In this document: in pieces, positions 27,042 to 36,975 of the stretch
How the letters are laid out: each line of letters begins with the position of its first letter
Position numbering within the stretch: the first letter of the stretch is position 1
Source of the DNA: Hydrogenophaga sp040372165
GTDB lineage: Bacteria > Pseudomonadota > Gammaproteobacteria > Burkholderiales > Burkholderiaceae_C
Assembly: GCF_040372165.1 (NCBI RefSeq)
Contig: NZ_BAABWG010000006.1
Coordinates: 62,001 to 126,000, forward strand
Length of the DNA: 64,000 nt
Direction of reading: 5' to 3'
The notes under the pieces: generated by a model
The model's input: the letters and a program-made list of their open reading frames with translations, nothing else
Told to the model about the DNA's origin: nothing
Databases searched by the model: none
Program-made: the position numbers and the translations under genes

Positions 27042-28049
27042 ATGACCCAGTCCACTGTCACCCCGTTTGTCGCCACCGCAGGTGAAGCCCTGATCGACCT
27101 GATCGTCGAGAGCGATGGGCGCCTGCGTCCCTGTCACGGTGGTGCCGTGTACAACCTGACGCTGGCACTGGGGCGTCAAGGCGCATCCCCCCTCTACCTC
27201 AACCCTTTGTCGGCGGACCGTTTTGGACGCTCCATGGCCAGGGCGCTTGAGCAGGCGGGTGCGTTGACAGCCAATCCGCAAGGCGTGGTCTCCCCTACCT
27301 CGCTGGCCATTGCAGAACTCGACGCACAGGGAAAGGCCAGCTACAGCTTCTATCGTGACGGCGTGGCCGACCGCCAGGTGTCTGCCGACGAGATGAACAG
27401 GCAGTGCACTGCTGCGACGTCGATCAAGGCAGTGGCCTCCGGCTGCCTGGCGCTGGTGGCCGAGGATCAAGGCAAATACCTGCCGTGGCTGAAAGCACAA
27501 CGGGCTGCGGGACGTCTGGTGGTGGTAGACGCCAACCTTCGGCCAGCCATCGTGGATGACATGGCGGCCTATTGCAGCAGCGTCATGGCTGCACTGGGCG
27601 AAGCCCACCTGATCAAGGTCAGCGATGACGACCTGCAAATCCTCGGTTTCGACGGCAAGCCTGTGGACGCCGCCTGGCAGCTGCTGAAGCAAACCCGCGC
27701 GCCATGGATCGCATTGACCCTGGGCGCACAAGGGGCCATGCTGCTGGATCGCACTGGCCGTGCCTGGATGGCGACGGAAACCGGTCCTGTGACGGTGGTT
27801 GACACCGTGGGCGCGGGCGACTGCTTCCTGGCCGGCATGGTCGTTGCATTGCTTCAACTGACACATGACGATCTACCCCACGCCACCCTCTCGAACGAAG
27901 AGGTCACGGCGGTGTTGCAACGCGCCGTGGCCAGTGCCAGCCTGTGCGTGCAGCAAGTGGGCTGCGAACCTCCGTCTGCGGCGGATATCGCTGCACGCCT
28001 GCAAAAACACGCACCTGCCGTCAGGGCGGTGCAAACCGGCATCCATTGA
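27042..28049 (+). CDS. PfkB-family carbohydrate kinase, probable fructokinase
   Basis: A 335-residue ribokinase-fold sugar kinase. The N-terminal GEALIDLIV and the C-terminal ATP-site signature DTVGAGDCFLAGM (about 247-259, with the catalytic Asp) define the family. It sits ahead of a complete Entner-Doudoroff block including pgi, so fructose is the most economical substrate (fructose to fructose-6-phosphate to glucose-6-phosphate), but 2-keto-3-deoxygluconate or another sugar cannot be excluded. The only credible ATG is at 27042, 4 nt after a hairpin. Confidence 0.82.
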   Translation: MTQSTVTPFVATAGEALIDLIVESDGRLRPCHGGAVYNLTLALGRQGASPLYLNPLSADRFGRSMARALEQAGALTANPQGVVSPTSLAIAELDAQGKASYSFYRDGVADRQVSADEMNRQCTAATSIKAVASGCLALVAEDQGKYLPWLKAQRAAGRLVVVDANLRPAIVDDMAAYCSSVMAALGEAHLIKVSDDDLQILGFDGKPVDAAWQLLKQTRAPWIALTLGAQGAMLLDRTGRAWMATETGPVTVVDTVGAGDCFLAGMVVALLQLTHDDLPHATLSNEEVTAVLQRAVASASLCVQQVGCEPPSAADIAARLQKHAPAVRAVQTGIH

Positions 28050-28173
28050 CCCAAGCTTGATCCGGTCCTGCAGGGGCACCGGAACTGTGCACACCACCAT
28101 CACAATGTGCACGCCGCTGGCTCTGGTCCTGGTCCTGGTTCTGGTGTTTGGCATTTGGTACCGCCTATGTAAC

Positions 28174-28187
28174 TTTATTCCAATAAA
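28174..28187. promoter_or_regulatory. AT-rich palindrome upstream of zwf
   Basis: TTTATT and AATAAA separated by CC, 32 bp ahead of the zwf ATG, in the only AT-rich patch of the gap, preceded by short GGTCCT-type direct repeats. It could be an operator or part of the zwf promoter. It does not clearly match a HexR site. Confidence 0.35.
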
Positions 28188-28219
28188 ATACCCATAACGG
28201 ATGTAATTTGGTTAGAAAC

Positions 28220-29704
28220 ATGACCCAGAGCAAACCACGCGTGCCCCCAGCCACCCCAGAGGCCCCTCTTGATCTGATCATCTTCGGTGGTGTGGGCGAC
28301 CTGTCCGTCCGTAAACTCCTGCCCGCCCTGTACATGGCCCATGTACATGGCAATCTCCCGCCCCAGACCCGCATCCATGCGCTGGGCCGTCAGGACTGGG
28401 GACGTGAAGCGTTTCTGAGCTTTCTGCAAGACAAGGTGCCAGACTTCATCGGCGCCAAAGCCTACCGGGCCGATGCCTGGCAAGGCTTTCTCGATCGCCT
28501 CGGTTACGTCTGCGTGGACGCCACACAAGCCGACGATTTCCGGCGACTGGGAGAGGCGCTGCAATCAGAAGCCGACCGCGTCTACTACCTGGCCACAGCG
28601 CCCTCGCTGTTCACCACCATCTGCGACAACCTGGGCGCCGCAGGGCTCATCAACCCCCAGTCCCGCGTGGTGCTGGAGAAGCCACTGGGTCATGACCTGG
28701 CTTCAGCCGAAGCCATCAACACGGCTGTGGCACAGCATTTTGAAGAATCGCAGATCTTCCGGATCGACCACTACCTTGGCAAAGAGACGGTGCAGAACCT
28801 GATGGTCCTGCGCTTTGGCAACAGCATCTTCGAACCGCTGTGGCGCAGCCCACACATCAAGAGCGTGCAAATCACCGTGGCAGAGAGTGTGGGCGTTGGC
28901 AGCCGAGCCGGCTTTTACGACGGCACAGGCGCCATGCGCGACATGATCCAGAACCACTTGTTGCAGCTGCTGTGCATCGTGGCCATGGAGCCGCCCGTCT
29001 CGCTCGACCCGGACGCAGTGCGTGATGAAAAGCTCAAAGTCCTTAAATCGCTGCGCCCGCTCACACCCGCCGATGTGGCTCGGGACACGGTGCGCGGTCA
29101 GTACACCGCCGGCGCTGTCGGTGGGGAGAAAGTTTCGGGCTATCTTCAGGAAGAAAACGTCCCGGTGGGCAGCACCACCGAGACCTTTGTCGCCCTGCGC
29201 GCCCGCATCGCCAACTGGCGCTGGGCCAATGTGCCGATCTTTCTGCGCACCGGCAAACGCATGGCAGAGCGGCGCTCGGAGATCGTTGTGGAGTTTGCCG
29301 ACCTGCCGTTCTCGCTGTTCAATGATTCGCCCCGGCAGGTGGTCAACCGCCTGATGATTCGCCTGCAGCCAGACGAACACATTCAGCTGCAAATGATGGC
29401 CAAGGAGCCTGGCAGTGGCATGCGCCTGCGGCCCGTGAGCCTGAATCTGGATCTGGAGTCGGCCTTCACCGAGCGAAGGGCCGAAGCCTACGAGCGCTTG
29501 CTGATCGACGTTATCCGCGGCCGCCTCACCCACTTCATGCGGCGCGACGAACTCGAAGCCGCATGGACCTGGGTGGAACCCATCATCGAAGGCTGGTCGC
29601 AACTGGGCGACGCACCAAAGCCCTATGCAGCAGGGACATGGGGACCCGCGGCTTCGTCCGCACTGATGGCCCGAGAGAGCTCGGCCTGGGTGGAGGAAAC
29701 CTGA
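28220..29704 (+). CDS. zwf: Glucose-6-phosphate 1-dehydrogenase
   Basis: Oxidises glucose-6-phosphate to 6-phosphogluconolactone with NAD(P). 494 residues. The nucleotide-binding GGVGDLSVRKLLPALY is at about 24-39, and the substrate/catalytic signature RIDHYLGKE at about 180-188 carries the active-site His and Lys. The ATG at 28220 is preferred over an in-frame TTG 12 bp upstream. It is followed 5 bp later by pgl and then by edd and eda, so its main role is feeding the Entner-Doudoroff pathway. Confidence 0.96.
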   Translation: MTQSKPRVPPATPEAPLDLIIFGGVGDLSVRKLLPALYMAHVHGNLPPQTRIHALGRQDWGREAFLSFLQDKVPDFIGAKAYRADAWQGFLDRLGYVCVDATQADDFRRLGEALQSEADRVYYLATAPSLFTTICDNLGAAGLINPQSRVVLEKPLGHDLASAEAINTAVAQHFEESQIFRIDHYLGKETVQNLMVLRFGNSIFEPLWRSPHIKSVQITVAESVGVGSRAGFYDGTGAMRDMIQNHLLQLLCIVAMEPPVSLDPDAVRDEKLKVLKSLRPLTPADVARDTVRGQYTAGAVGGEKVSGYLQEENVPVGSTTETFVALRARIANWRWANVPIFLRTGKRMAERRSEIVVEFADLPFSLFNDSPRQVVNRLMIRLQPDEHIQLQMMAKEPGSGMRLRPVSLNLDLESAFTERRAEAYERLLIDVIRGRLTHFMRRDELEAAWTWVEPIIEGWSQLGDAPKPYAAGTWGPAASSALMARESSAWVEET

Positions 29705-29709
29705 GGCGC

Positions 29710-30432
29710 ATGACGCACACCACCATGAATGAATCTCTCCCCATGCTCAGCGAGCACAGCCAGACCACGCCAGCTGACCTGGCGGCCTATGTGACGGGCT
29801 GCCTGCGAACAATCCTGGCCAGACGAGGACACGCTTTCCTGGCGGTCTCTGGCGGCAAGTCGCCCATTCCTGTCTTTGAGGCGCTCAGTCAGCAGACACT
29901 GAACTGGCCCAAGGTCACCATCACCCTGGTGGACGAAAGAGTGGTGCCGCATGACCATGCTGACAGCAACACCGCACTTGTTCGTCAGCACCTGCTCAAG
30001 GGCGAGGCGGCCAAGGCACGCTTTGTACCGTACTTCGACACCACACCGGCAGAGATCACGTCGCGCTCTCTGGCAGCCCTGACCATAGCCACCAATGAGC
30101 GTCTGGCATCTCTGCCTTGGCCACTCGACCTGGCCTTGCTGGGCATGGGCGAAGACGCACACACGGCGTCCTTGTTCCCCGATGCGCCCGGGCTGGAAGA
30201 AGCGCTCACATCCACCCTGCCCGTCGCCTGTGTCGAGCCAACCTCAGCGCCGCATCCGAGGCTGAGCCTGACCCTGGCGTCCATCATCGCTGCGCGCGAA
30301 CTGGTGCTTTCCATCAGCGGCGAGCGCAAGCGTCAGGTCTATGAAGCCGCCAGCGTGCATGCGGACCCGGCCAAGCCCGTCTCCCTGGTCTTGTGCCAGT
30401 CACAGACGCCCATCAGTGTCTGGATGGACTGA
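29710..30432 (+). CDS. pgl: 6-phosphogluconolactonase
   Basis: Hydrolyses 6-phosphogluconolactone to 6-phosphogluconate. 240 residues of the SOL/DevB type, with AVSGGKSP (about 44-51), TLVDERVVPHDHADSN and LLGMGEDAHTASLFP (about 145). The ATG at 29710 lies 5 bp after the zwf stop; a second ATG at 29725 is also possible. It belongs to the zwf-pgl-edd-eda block. Confidence 0.93.
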   Translation: MTHTTMNESLPMLSEHSQTTPADLAAYVTGCLRTILARRGHAFLAVSGGKSPIPVFEALSQQTLNWPKVTITLVDERVVPHDHADSNTALVRQHLLKGEAAKARFVPYFDTTPAEITSRSLAALTIATNERLASLPWPLDLALLGMGEDAHTASLFPDAPGLEEALTSTLPVACVEPTSAPHPRLSLTLASIIAARELVLSISGERKRQVYEAASVHADPAKPVSLVLCQSQTPISVWMD

Positions 30433-30482
30433 CCCGCACCCTTCGAGATATTGTTTTTGAGCGTTGAAAGCGAACCCGACCC

Positions 30483-32336
<1,854 letters not shown>

Positions 32337-32359
32337 AGACAGCGAAGGACTTTCAGCCC

Positions 32360-32986
32360 ATGTTCAATGCCCGCCCCGCCTTCCAGTCCCGCGTGGTGCC
32401 CGTCATCATCATCGACGATGTCCAACACGCCGTCCCCATGGCCACTGCCTTGCTCGAAGGCGGGATCGACGTGGTAGAAATCACCCTCAGAACCGAGGCC
32501 GCACTGGGCGCCATCGAAGCCGTGGCCAAGGCCTTGCCCGAGATGCACACGGGCGCTGGCACCGTGGTTCGCCCGGACCAGGTGCAATCAGTCATCGATG
32601 CCGGCGCCAGTTTCGCACTGTCACCCGGCTACACGCCGGCGCTCATCGATGCCGTCAAAGCCGCCAACCTGCCCTTCATTCCTGGCGTCATGACGCCCGG
32701 CGAAGCCATGCAGGCCCAAACCATGGGTTTTTCCCTCATGAAACTCTTCCCTGCCACGCAGGCCGGCGGCATCGGCATGCTCAAAGCCATGCAGTCGCCC
32801 CTGCCCGACGTGCGTTTCTGCCCCACCGGCGGCGTCAAACCCGACAATCTCCAAAGCTTCCTGTCACAGCCCAATGTCGCCATGGTGGGTGGCTCCTGGC
32901 TCACACCGGCCGAAACCCTGGCTGCCGAGGACTGGAAGCAGGTCACGGCGCTGGCCCGGGAAGCCGTCTCCATCGCCAACTCGTGA
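32360..32986 (+). CDS. eda: KDPG aldolase
   Basis: Cleaves 2-keto-3-deoxy-6-phosphogluconate to pyruvate and glyceraldehyde-3-phosphate. 208 residues, a class I TIM barrel. The catalytic Glu is in VEITLRTEAA (about 40), and the Schiff-base Lys is in MKLFPATQAGG (about 128). FCPTGGVKPDN supplies the phosphate site. It ends the edd-eda pair; a long inverted repeat follows. Confidence 0.95.
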   Translation: MFNARPAFQSRVVPVIIIDDVQHAVPMATALLEGGIDVVEITLRTEAALGAIEAVAKALPEMHTGAGTVVRPDQVQSVIDAGASFALSPGYTPALIDAVKAANLPFIPGVMTPGEAMQAQTMGFSLMKLFPATQAGGIGMLKAMQSPLPDVRFCPTGGVKPDNLQSFLSQPNVAMVGGSWLTPAETLAAEDWKQVTALAREAVSIANS

Positions 32987-32998
32987 GCGCTTGTAAAC

Positions 32999-33056
32999 AA
33001 TCGTCCCCTGTCAGCCAAACCGGCATGTCTGCTTGGTATTCTCAGGGGTAACGATT
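32999..33056 (+). terminator. Inverted repeat after eda
   Basis: AATCG plus CCCCTG (32999-33010) is mirrored by CAGGGG plus CGATT (33043-33056), with a loop of about 32 nt and a small bulge. It lies between the eda stop and pgi and could be an attenuator, a terminator without a strong T-run, or a regulator site for pgi. Confidence 0.4.
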
Positions 33057-33107
33057 CGCAGCTCGCGACACTTTCAACGCCAGACATCAAAAAACGGATT
33101 CGGTTCG

Positions 33108-34685
33108 ATGCACAGTACGCCCACCACCTTGCCTGCGTGGCAATTGCTGACGCAGCACGCGGCAGAGCCGCAAGGCCATCTGCGACAAATGCTCGATGGC
33201 GACCGCAGTGAGCGCTTCGACCTGTTTCGCACACACGCCGCAGGGCTGACCCTGGACGCATCCCGCCAGCGCATGAGTGCGGCTGTACAGGATGCTCTGC
33301 TGTCCCTGGCCGACCAGGCCCAGGTAGAGGCCCAGCGCGACGCCATGTTCCGTGGCGACCCGATCAACCTCACCGAAGACCGGCCGGTGCTGCACGCCGC
33401 CCTGCGCGGCGACCCGGCTCAGGCCGGCCCCTGGGGCGCCGACATTGCCGCCGATGTGGAGCGCGAGCTCTCCCGCATCTGCCACTTCGCCGACGCCGTG
33501 CGCGCCGGCACCCTCAAAGGCCACAGCGGCCTGCCCATTACCGACGTGGTCAACATCGGCATTGGTGGCTCCGACCTTGGCCCCCGCATGGCCAGCGACG
33601 CCCTGGCGCATTTGGCCGACGGCCCCAAGGTGCACTACGTCTCCAATCCGGACGCCTGGGCGCTCTATGCCGTGCTGCGCGACCTGAAGCCTGAGCAGAC
33701 CATGGTGGTCGTCTCCTCCAAGACCTTCACCACGCAGGAAACCATGACCAACGCTGCCAGCGCCCGCCAGTGGTTGATCGATGGTGGCTGCCCGGAAACG
33801 TCGCTCCGATATCACCAGGTGGCCATCACGGCCACACCGGCCAAACCGGCCGAACTGGGTTACGCACCTGAGCAGACCTTCCTGTTCTGGGATTGGGTTG
33901 GCGGCCGTTATTCGCTGTGGTCATCCCTGGGCTTGCCATTGGCCATCGCCATTGGCGGCAGCGCGTTTCGCGATCTGCTCGCCGGTGCCCGCGCCATGGA
34001 CGAGCATTTCACCAGCGCGCCCCTGGCCGACAACATGCCGGTGCTGCTGGCGCTCTACGGCATCTGGAACCGAAACTTCCTGCACATGCCCACGCACCTC
34101 ATCGTGCCCTACGCTTCGCGCCTGGTGCGTTTCACGCCATTTGTGCAGCAGATGGACATGGAGTCCAACGGCAAGCGCACCCATATCAATGGCGATCTCG
34201 CCGAAGTCGACACCGGCCCCATCGTCTGGGGCGGCCTGGGCATCGATGGCCAGCACGCCTATTTCCAGCTCATCCACCAGGGACAGCATCAGGTACCTGT
34301 TGATTTCATCGGTGTGGAAACGGAAGACACCCCGTTGCCCATGGCCGGCACACACCACAACGTGGTCAACCTCAACCTGCGAGCCCAGGCCGAAGCCATG
34401 GCGTTTGGCCGCAGCTACGAAGACACGCTGGCCATGATGAAGAAAGACGGCATGGAAGGCCCCGCTGCGCAAGCCATGGCCCGCCACCGGATGTTCGAGG
34501 GCAACATCCCGAGCAACATCCTCTGGCTGGATGCCCTCACACCCGCCCGCCTTGGCGCCCTGATCGCCCTCTACGAGCACAAGGTGTTCGTCCAGGCCGC
34601 CATCTGGCGAATCAACGCGTATGACCAGTGGGGTGTGGAGCTGGGCAAGACCATGGCCAAGGCCATGGAACAAAAAAACGGCTGA
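33108..34685 (+). CDS. pgi: Glucose-6-phosphate isomerase
   Basis: Interconverts fructose-6-phosphate and glucose-6-phosphate. 525 residues with NIGIGGSDLGPRM (about 143), VSSKTFTTQETM (about 202), WDWVGGRYSLWS (about 263) and the C-terminal signature DQWGVELGKTMA. The ATG at 33108 (MHSTPTTLPAW) fits the family; an upstream in-frame start would add 25 residues with no similarity to the family. In this block it lets fructose-6-phosphate enter the Entner-Doudoroff route. Confidence 0.96.
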   Translation: MHSTPTTLPAWQLLTQHAAEPQGHLRQMLDGDRSERFDLFRTHAAGLTLDASRQRMSAAVQDALLSLADQAQVEAQRDAMFRGDPINLTEDRPVLHAALRGDPAQAGPWGADIAADVERELSRICHFADAVRAGTLKGHSGLPITDVVNIGIGGSDLGPRMASDALAHLADGPKVHYVSNPDAWALYAVLRDLKPEQTMVVVSSKTFTTQETMTNAASARQWLIDGGCPETSLRYHQVAITATPAKPAELGYAPEQTFLFWDWVGGRYSLWSSLGLPLAIAIGGSAFRDLLAGARAMDEHFTSAPLADNMPVLLALYGIWNRNFLHMPTHLIVPYASRLVRFTPFVQQMDMESNGKRTHINGDLAEVDTGPIVWGGLGIDGQHAYFQLIHQGQHQVPVDFIGVETEDTPLPMAGTHHNVVNLNLRAQAEAMAFGRSYEDTLAMMKKDGMEGPAAQAMARHRMFEGNIPSNILWLDALTPARLGALIALYEHKVFVQAAIWRINAYDQWGVELGKTMAKAMEQKNG

Positions 34686-34838
34686 GGCTTCCTGACACCT
34701 GGGGCACCTCAGGCACGCCAGTCGTCTCATGGCCCGCTCGGCCCTGATTCAACCTCCCCCTAGAATCGGGGTCTGCCACTCCAGAAACCGAATCACTGGC
34801 CGCCTGCCCACGCACTGCCGGGCGCAGGTCCGCCTCGC

Positions 34839-34892
34839 ATGACCACAGTACTTTTTGTTTGCATGGGCAGCAAACAAAGAGCTAGGTTTTAA
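34839..34892 (+). pseudogene. 5' stub of the phosphatase gene cut off by integration
   Basis: ATG followed by codons for TTVLFVCMG, the exact N-terminus of the low-molecular-weight phosphatase family, then element sequence giving SKQRARF and a stop. This is the original host start of the gene now found at 44133. The first ten codons align with codons of that gene (TTVLFVCMG against TTVLFVCMG after its extra Lys), then diverge at the crossover. Confidence 0.9.
34854..34878. other. attL: core site with 7-bp overlap
   Basis: TTTGTTTGC (34854-34862), ATGGGCA (34863-34869) and GCAAACAAA (34870-34878) form a perfect 9-bp inverted repeat around a 7-bp centre, the classic layout of tyrosine-recombinase core sites. 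The first 16 bp recur exactly at 44151-44166 (attR). Outside that block the two sites diverge, as expected for attL and attR. Confidence 0.88.
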
Positions 34893-34894
34893 TA

Positions 34895-34906
34895 GGCCTG
34901 CAGGCC
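34895..34906. repeat. 12-bp perfect palindrome inside attL flank
   Basis: GGCCTGCAGGCC lies between the attL core and the cargo genes, close to a GGTTATCG copy at 34911-34918. It may be a protein-binding site of the element. Confidence 0.4.
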
Positions 34907-34910
34907 GTTT

Positions 34911-34918
34911 GGTTATCG
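34911..34918. repeat. Possible integrase arm-type site, attL side
   Basis: GGTTATCG is found here and, identically, at 44043-44050 beside attR. Near attR it belongs to a run of four TTATC-containing repeats. The 9-mer CTAGGTTTT likewise occurs just inside both ends (34882-34890 and 44123-44131). Confidence 0.4.
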
Positions 34919-34964
34919 CCACGGTAATCTATACAGACGCACTGGTGCCGACTGAGTGGTATCT

Positions 34965-34985
34965 TCCCGTGTAACAACAACGGGA
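34965..34985 (+). promoter_or_regulatory. Small hairpin overlapping the cargo gene's ribosome-binding site
   Basis: TCCCGT pairs with ACGGGA around a 9-nt loop; the 3' strand contains the start of the GGGAGG Shine-Dalgarno sequence (34982-34987) of the first cargo gene. If it folds, translation would be damped. Confidence 0.4.
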
Positions 34986-34991
34986 GGATGC

Positions 34992-35768
34992 ATGACAGAC
35001 AGCAATGCGGCTACACGCCTCAAGGACATTCACGCCAAACTTGCACAGGGGAGATCGGACTCGATTCTGATGCAGAAGGTCTGGGCCGAAGTATTCGGTT
35101 TGCCTACTGACGCACCCCAAACAGAAGATTGGGTCGTCGAAGCAGTTGTGGCGTTTCGTATGGAGTTGGAGCATGCTCGCCAGCAGTTGGACAACATAGG
35201 TGTACCGTCCGACTTAACCAACCACGTTTTCACCCGTCTCAAGCACGCGGCCAGCCCCACATTCTTGACTCAGCAATGGGCTCACCATAAGTCTGCTCTG
35301 GTCGGCATAGAGAACACCTTGGTTTTGCGCTGGTGCGACTGGGCGCTGCGCACTCTTGGCGAGGCAGAAATCGAAGCACAGCAGTTCCAAAGCATTAAGA
35401 ACCATCTTGCGGAACTGGAGCAACTACTGAACGAACCAGATGTCCCGCCAGCAATCCGCGAGTTCGTTCAACGTCAAGTGAACGATATCCGCAGTGCATT
35501 GCGCCTGTACCCAATCCACGGACTGCGTGTGCTTCGCAAAGCAGTAGATACCGCAACTGGCGCATTCACTACACCAGATGACCAGGTCGTCGCCGAGAGC
35601 CAGACGGCAACCCCTGCAACCAAAGGCGTACTCCGCAAATCTGCCGAAATCCTAAAGGAAGCGGCGGAAGTAACCGGCCAAGCAGACAAGCTGTTCACCA
35701 CGCTAGCCAAGTACGCGCCCGCACTCAACGGCGCAATGCACGTTGTCGTAGAAGCCTTGAGCAAGTAA
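34992..35768 (+). CDS. Cargo gene 1: helical soluble protein of unknown function
   Basis: 258 residues, no family recognised. No signal peptide or membrane helix is seen. It is strongly helical and charged: an N-terminal region with LKDIHAKLAQGRSD, a central block with TFLTQQWAHHKSALVGIENTL and LRWCDWALRTL, then ELEQLLNEPDVPPAIREFV and RQVNDIRSALRLYPIHG, and a low-complexity linker before a helical C-terminus. A good GGGAGG precedes the ATG at 34992; an in-frame start 36 bp upstream would overlap that site. GC is visibly lower than in the flanking chromosome, and the gene is adjacent to attL, in the cargo position. Only 10 bp separates it from cargo gene 2, so they form an operon. A role as sensor or toxin-partner is speculative. 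Confidence 0.8.
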   Translation: MTDSNAATRLKDIHAKLAQGRSDSILMQKVWAEVFGLPTDAPQTEDWVVEAVVAFRMELEHARQQLDNIGVPSDLTNHVFTRLKHAASPTFLTQQWAHHKSALVGIENTLVLRWCDWALRTLGEAEIEAQQFQSIKNHLAELEQLLNEPDVPPAIREFVQRQVNDIRSALRLYPIHGLRVLRKAVDTATGAFTTPDDQVVAESQTATPATKGVLRKSAEILKEAAEVTGQADKLFTTLAKYAPALNGAMHVVVEALSK

Positions 35769-35778
35769 GGCCCAAAAG

Positions 35779-36438
35779 ATGTCAGATATGCGCCGTTGGG
35801 TAAAAGCCTTCTGGTACTGGATGCGCTCTATGCCGGTCACGCGGCACTACTGGTGGGCAGCAGTCATCGTAGCCCTAGCAATTGGAGTAGCGTGGGGTTT
35901 CGGCTGGATCGAGGCTGCCACAAGGCTAACGGGAATGAGCATGCAGTTGCTGGGGATACTCACCGTGGTGTGGGGACTCAACCGCACACGTGCAGAGTTT
36001 GGACAACCGGGTATCGGCTCGCAGTTTCGCGACTGGATAAAACGTTTTCCGCCATACCCCTTGCCCAAGGTCGTAGCAACGGGGACAACTACATTCCCGC
36101 CACTGGAGTCGCAAATCCACGTCCACTCGACAAGTGGCCCACCACAAGATGAATCTGTCGAAGGTCGCTTGCTACACGTCGAAAAGCTGGTGCGGAATCT
36201 GGAGTCCGCAAATGGGCGTATGCAATCGCAGGTGCTCCAACTGGAAAGGAAGGTAGAGCGCGACTTAGAAACCCATCGGCGAAGTATCGCTGCTCAGGTG
36301 GATACGGTGGAAAGAAAAATTGAATCTACCGCAACAAGCGGCGTGCATATCTCCGCCGTAGGTGTGGTGCTACTTTTCGTTGGTACCGTCCTTGCGAGTG
36401 CTGCCCCAGAAATTCAAAAGCTGTTGGGGGCAACCTAA
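35779..36438 (+). CDS. Cargo gene 2: membrane/coiled-coil protein of unknown function
   Basis: 219 residues. Two hydrophobic helices near the N-terminus (about 25-45 and 53-66) are followed by a polar region, a predicted coiled coil (about 128-185; LLHVEKLVRNLES, LQLERKVERDLE, VDTVERKIES), and a C-terminal hydrophobic helix (about 192-212, VGVVLLFVGTVLASAAP). This suggests a small inner-membrane protein with a cytoplasmic or periplasmic coiled-coil stalk. No family is recognised. Pairing of a soluble helical protein with a membrane protein next to an att site resembles two-gene abortive-infection modules, but nothing proves this. Confidence 0.8.
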   Translation: MSDMRRWVKAFWYWMRSMPVTRHYWWAAVIVALAIGVAWGFGWIEAATRLTGMSMQLLGILTVVWGLNRTRAEFGQPGIGSQFRDWIKRFPPYPLPKVVATGTTTFPPLESQIHVHSTSGPPQDESVEGRLLHVEKLVRNLESANGRMQSQVLQLERKVERDLETHRRSIAAQVDTVERKIESTATSGVHISAVGVVLLFVGTVLASAAPEIQKLLGAT

Positions 36439-36485
36439 CAGGGCGAACTCCGGCCGCGATACGAGTTGCCTACCCGAATCTCTGG

Positions 36486-36731
36486 CTACCCCTTTCTCGG
36501 GTACCCATGGGAGAAGAGCACTTGGGTTTCTTTCCCACTGCTGTGTTTCACATAGAAATAGTTGGTCATACCGTTGCAGGACTGGCCGTGCGGGGCCACG
36601 TAGTGGTACACGCGGCGCCATCGACGAGAAGGCGGGATTCGAACCATGTAATTGGTTATGTCACTCTTCTCCGAGACCCAAGGAGCAGGGACCTCACACC
36701 AATCTTCATCGGGGATTTGTACGCTTTGCAT
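36486..36731 (-). CDS. Small hypothetical protein of the element
   Basis: 81 residues (MQSVQIPDEDWCEVPAP...), rich in Tyr, Trp and basic residues (SRRWRRVYHYVAPHGQSCNGMTNYFYV), no family recognised. The start at 36731 is chosen because GGAGG lies 5 nt upstream; an in-frame ATG 27 bp earlier lacks one. It lies downstream of the capsid gene and the structured stretch, convergent with the cargo genes. The GTTCGAATCCC inside it imitates a tRNA T-loop but has no pairing stem. Confidence 0.5.
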   Translation of the reverse strand: MQSVQIPDEDWCEVPAPWVSEKSDITNYMVRIPPSRRWRRVYHYVAPHGQSCNGMTNYFYVKHSSGKETQVLFSHGYPRKG

Positions 36732-36784
36732 TGCCACCTCCGCAAGTTCTGTATGCATTCATTTTCGTCGTCGAGTACGAAAGC

Positions 36785-36973
36785 ATCAAGGCCCCAGCGG
36801 GATCACCCCGCTGAGGCCTCTCTGCCTACCGTTGCGCCACCTAGGCGTAGACCCTAGGGCGATGCGTCCACAACCCTGAAAGGGACGCTGGCTACACCGT
36901 TTGCCCTGCTGGGAACCCGGAACGGTGCCACCGGGCATGTCGTGGCTACATCACTAACCACCCCAGCAGAGTT
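36785..36973 (-). ncRNA. Candidate structured RNA after the capsid gene
   Basis: About 190 bp made almost entirely of stems. A three-way junction has outer stem CTGCTGGG/CCCAGCAG (36906-36913 with 36962-36969), enclosing CCCGG/CCGGG (36916-36920 with 36931-36935) and GTGG/CCAC (36942-36945 with 36958-36961). Next come GCGTCC/GGACGC (36864-36869 with 36883-36888), CCTAGG/CCTAGG (36840-36845 with 36853-36858), and finally a 12-bp stem with one mismatch (36789-36801 with 36807-36819). Stems read the same on both strands; the minus strand is assumed because the capsid gene is transcribed that way. It could be a 3' UTR, a processed small RNA or a packaging signal. Confidence 0.5.
36789..36819 (-). 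terminator. Strong stem-loop ending the capsid transcript
   Basis: AGGCC and CAGCGGG pair with CCCGCTG and GGCCT around a 5-nt loop with one internal mismatch. The minus-strand T-run after it is weak (TTGATGCTTT), so termination may be partial. Confidence 0.5.
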
Positions 36974-36975
36974 TC

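Noticed and set aside
36634..36645. GGGATTCGAACC, which looks like the T-loop of a minus-strand tRNA
   Set aside because: The flanks do not form a T-stem or acceptor stem and no anticodon arm is present; it lies inside the 81-residue reading frame.
36820..36860. GGTGGCGCAACGGTAGGC on the minus strand, similar to a tRNA D-arm
   Set aside because: No anticodon or T-arm follows at the right distance. It is better explained as part of the stem-rich stretch after the capsid gene.
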